A stretch of DNA of 26,650 bases from Plakobranchus ocellatus (Eukaryota > Mollusca > Gastropoda > Plakobranchidae), in assembly GCA_019648995.1 (NCBI GenBank), contig BLXT01000981.1:1100617-1127266 (forward strand), in the 5' to 3' direction. The position numbers and the translations under genes are program-made. Of this stretch, positions 24,201 to 26,650 are shown one piece after another. The notes beneath the pieces were generated by a model, which made no database searches, was not told the origin of the DNA, and saw nothing but the letters and a program-made list of their open reading frames with translations. Within the stretch, counting starts at the first letter, position 1. Each line of letters begins with the position of its first letter.

Positions 24201-26412
24201 TGGCCAGATGAACAAACCAAGCACAGCACTTAGCCAAAGACTACTGACTGAGTGTATTCATTACCCTCTTTCTCCTTCCTATCTCTTTTAGTCACTTGAT
24301 CAAAGTAAAGTAAGTTAGACATTCTACTTCAGTATAACTATACCAATAAATAAAAGGGAAATAATAATTTATTATAATGCCTAGGCTCCAGTCTTGTTGA
24401 CCCCACTCATTGCAAGGGAAATAACCAAGAAATGATTGGTGTTGGCAGCATTTACCTATTAATTATTATTGTTCAGTTGAATAAAAAAAACAAACTTCTC
24501 TTAAAATCCCTTTTGTGGGAATAAGACAACTTTTGCTTTAACGACACTTTAATGTAAGAGCAAAAGTTGTTGTTATTACCAAGTTCTACTAGTTGGTTTT
24601 GAACAGGGAATATTGCTTAGTTCTAAATAATAGATAATACTGGTAGATATTGGATAATTATTGTTGGTATTGATCTCATAACTTGACCAGGACCTTGAAA
24701 AACAGTTAATGTCTTCACCTTTATTTAATTATCATATTAGTGTGCAGAATTGCTCAAGGGAACCATATAAACTATTGAGTCATTCACACTCAAGGGGCTA
24801 GTTTTAGTCAACACATTCACACTGGCTAACCCTCTGCCTCTTTACATTGTATTTACAGTGCACTACTGATAAGCTGGTATCCGTGGAAGATTAAAAGTAT
24901 CGGCTTATCAATTGCTTTTTATTTGGAAGAGAGAAAAGGAAGCTCAAAATACTAAAGAAGTATAAATTACTTTTGCAAGTATGACTTACGTGAAATCTAC
25001 TTCACTTAATCCTTTGATCAATGACAGCAATAGATTGCGTGGCTTTCTCCTGCCTCCTCCTCCCATTCCCATTCACCCGCGCCCATTTTAAGCACAGTTG
25101 ATTTTCTGATAAATTGACGTGCATTCCAGCAAAGTATTGCCCCCTCTTTGTCCTATATTTAAAAAAAAAAATGTTTTCAAAGTCATGGAAAGCCATATGA
25201 GCTAATTCAAAGCTAACGTATATTTGCAAATCACTTATCTGGCTCTATTATTTTGGCCAAGTTCGGTGCAAGGTCAGGTTCTGAACTATCAGGGTGTATG
25301 AATTGTTGCTGCTCTTTATATTTTATTAACACTACTCATAACAGTCCAAAAATTTGCACAAGCGTTTACACAAAAGATGAAGACAAGTTGGAGGCAAAGA
25401 GCTACAAAGGAATGGTGCAGACATGGTATAGACCAGCTTAGGCCTAGTCTTGTGCATTTTAATTTGGGATGGGAAGGATGCAATTAGTCAAGAAATTACT
25501 GCCTTACTCCTAGTCTTATCACAAAAAAGAGCTAAGTAAAAATAAGCAACTCTTTGTTGCTAGGGCAATACCAAAAGACACACTAATATGAAAATGGGGG
25601 CTTGAGGTAGTATGCAAAAAACATAGTATTGCCTACAACATATAATGTAGGAAAAGTTCTACTTAATGTAAGAAAAAACATCATGATGACTGAATTAAGC
25701 GGATCCTTCTAGATTTTGGTTTAATGTATATTATATATAATTTAAAGAGAGAAGCATTTGGTAACATTAATCCACTTGGATGTGATGGAGAATTTGAAGA
25801 ACTATTCAATTCAAATTCTTTTGATGCAACTGTAAAATTGAGAAAGGACAAATCCTGTGCAGTACTTTAGTACTGCCATTAATATGATTCAAAATACCTC
25901 AATTTGAATTTTGGTTAAAATGACTCTTTATTATACTAGTGTGTCCTGGTTGTCTCATCTATTCACCATCATTGACAGAATTTTAAATAATAGATGTTAA
26001 TGTCTGGATTTTTTTTTATGTGTTGTTTTATCAAATCTTTTGGGTGAATGAGCCATGTTGATTCTCAGCAAAAGAAGTTCCTTTTTCAACATTGGCCCAT
26101 TAATTTTTTTGTTGCTCGGTACAAAGGCAGGAGGGAAAAAGTTATGAGAGGCATTGTGCTGATCACTCGGTCAAGAAGTCATAGACCAACCTATATCTCA
26201 ATGAGATTGCCGCTGTCAAATCTTGTAAGTTTATGTATTGAGTCTATTTGGAATGGCTCATCTTTAAATCTAGCTTTGATTCCTCGTAATATTCAGTTTC
26301 CATTCTCAGTTGGCCTTGGCTAGGCACATGTTAGTATGTTAGTTTAACAGTGCTATTATTATTTTTAGCTTTGTTTACCTTTGTAAATCTAGGGCTTTCG
26401 AAACTGAAAAAT
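24201..26412. other. Intergenic sequence, no recognised gene
   Basis: AT-rich. The short open frames here (for example 25253-25441 and 26048-26323 on plus, 25229-25002 on minus) show no domain, motif or splice structure I can support. A possible isolated transposon end near 24856-24910 is described under findings. Confidence 0.5.
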
Positions 26413-26483
26413 ATTATTTACGGGAACTTATCTGTAAATAATAGATAGTATCATTATTTATTATTTACAGATAAGTAAATAAT
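26413..26483. repeat. Long inverted repeat (hairpin)
   Basis: ACTTATCTGTAAATAATA (26426-26443) is exactly complementary to TATTATTTACAGATAAGT (26459-26476), with a 15-nt loop. An 8-bp extension ATTATTTA/TAAATAAT (26413-26420 with 26476-26483) follows after a small bulge. AT-rich, unknown function. Confidence 0.85.
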
Positions 26484-26650
26484 CCTACTTATCTAATCTA
26501 GAGACCAGAAAAGCTTGTTATGCCACCAGAAACTTCAAGAGATGTTTACAGCGATATCCAGCCGCCAGTTTGTGAGTTTCTCTCAATAAAACTAAAAGCA
26601 ATAGCCAGCAAGAACGAAAGAGCTATAGCAAAGAGATACTGAAGAGGGGG

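Noticed and set aside
25002-26323. Open frames at 25002-25229 (-), 25253-25441 (+) and 26048-26323 (+)
   Set aside because: Short, without domains, splice context or family resemblance; consistent with chance frames.

Overview
The window is animal nuclear DNA: AT-rich, with split genes, GT-AG introns, non-LTR retrotransposon debris and TIR-type DNA transposons. Protein similarity, base composition and the many TAGATCTA/AGGCCTA words suggest a gastropod mollusc, perhaps a planorbid-like freshwater snail. That assignment is inference from sequence style only.

Two protein-coding genes can be supported, arranged head to head. On the minus strand, positions 576-4705 hold the first three coding exons of an archaemetzincin (peptidase M54, AMZ1/AMZ2 family). 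The exon with the zinc-binding catalytic motif lies off the left edge. On the plus strand, positions 9584-22602 hold a complete six-exon NDUFS7 gene (complex I PSST/20 kDa subunit, carrier of Fe-S cluster N2). Its reading frame joins across five introns with consistent phases to give 235 residues, and all four cluster-ligand cysteines are present.

The rest is intronic or intergenic and rich in repeats. The 4.9 kb between the two start codons holds a decayed LINE (about 5340-7922) with endonuclease and reverse-transcriptase motifs, followed by a two-copy 149-bp tandem repeat. NDUFS7 introns 3, 4 and 5 each contain a putative DNA transposon: a TA-flanked element of about 3.4 kb enclosing a broken zinc-finger ORF, a 1.4 kb element with short inverted ends beside a long (AT)n tract, and a 1.2 kb pogo/Tigger-like relic that keeps a transposase C-terminus. 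Downstream of NDUFS7 there are polyadenylation signals, a two-copy purine-rich tandem repeat and AT-rich sequence without a recognisable gene.

I see no CRISPR array, rRNA, convincing tRNA or prokaryote-type operon, and no clear novel multi-gene system. The more interesting points are the transposon load of the NDUFS7 introns, the frameshifted zinc-finger ORF behind a tandem repeat, a YY1-type motif over the NDUFS7 start codon, and several strong hairpins.
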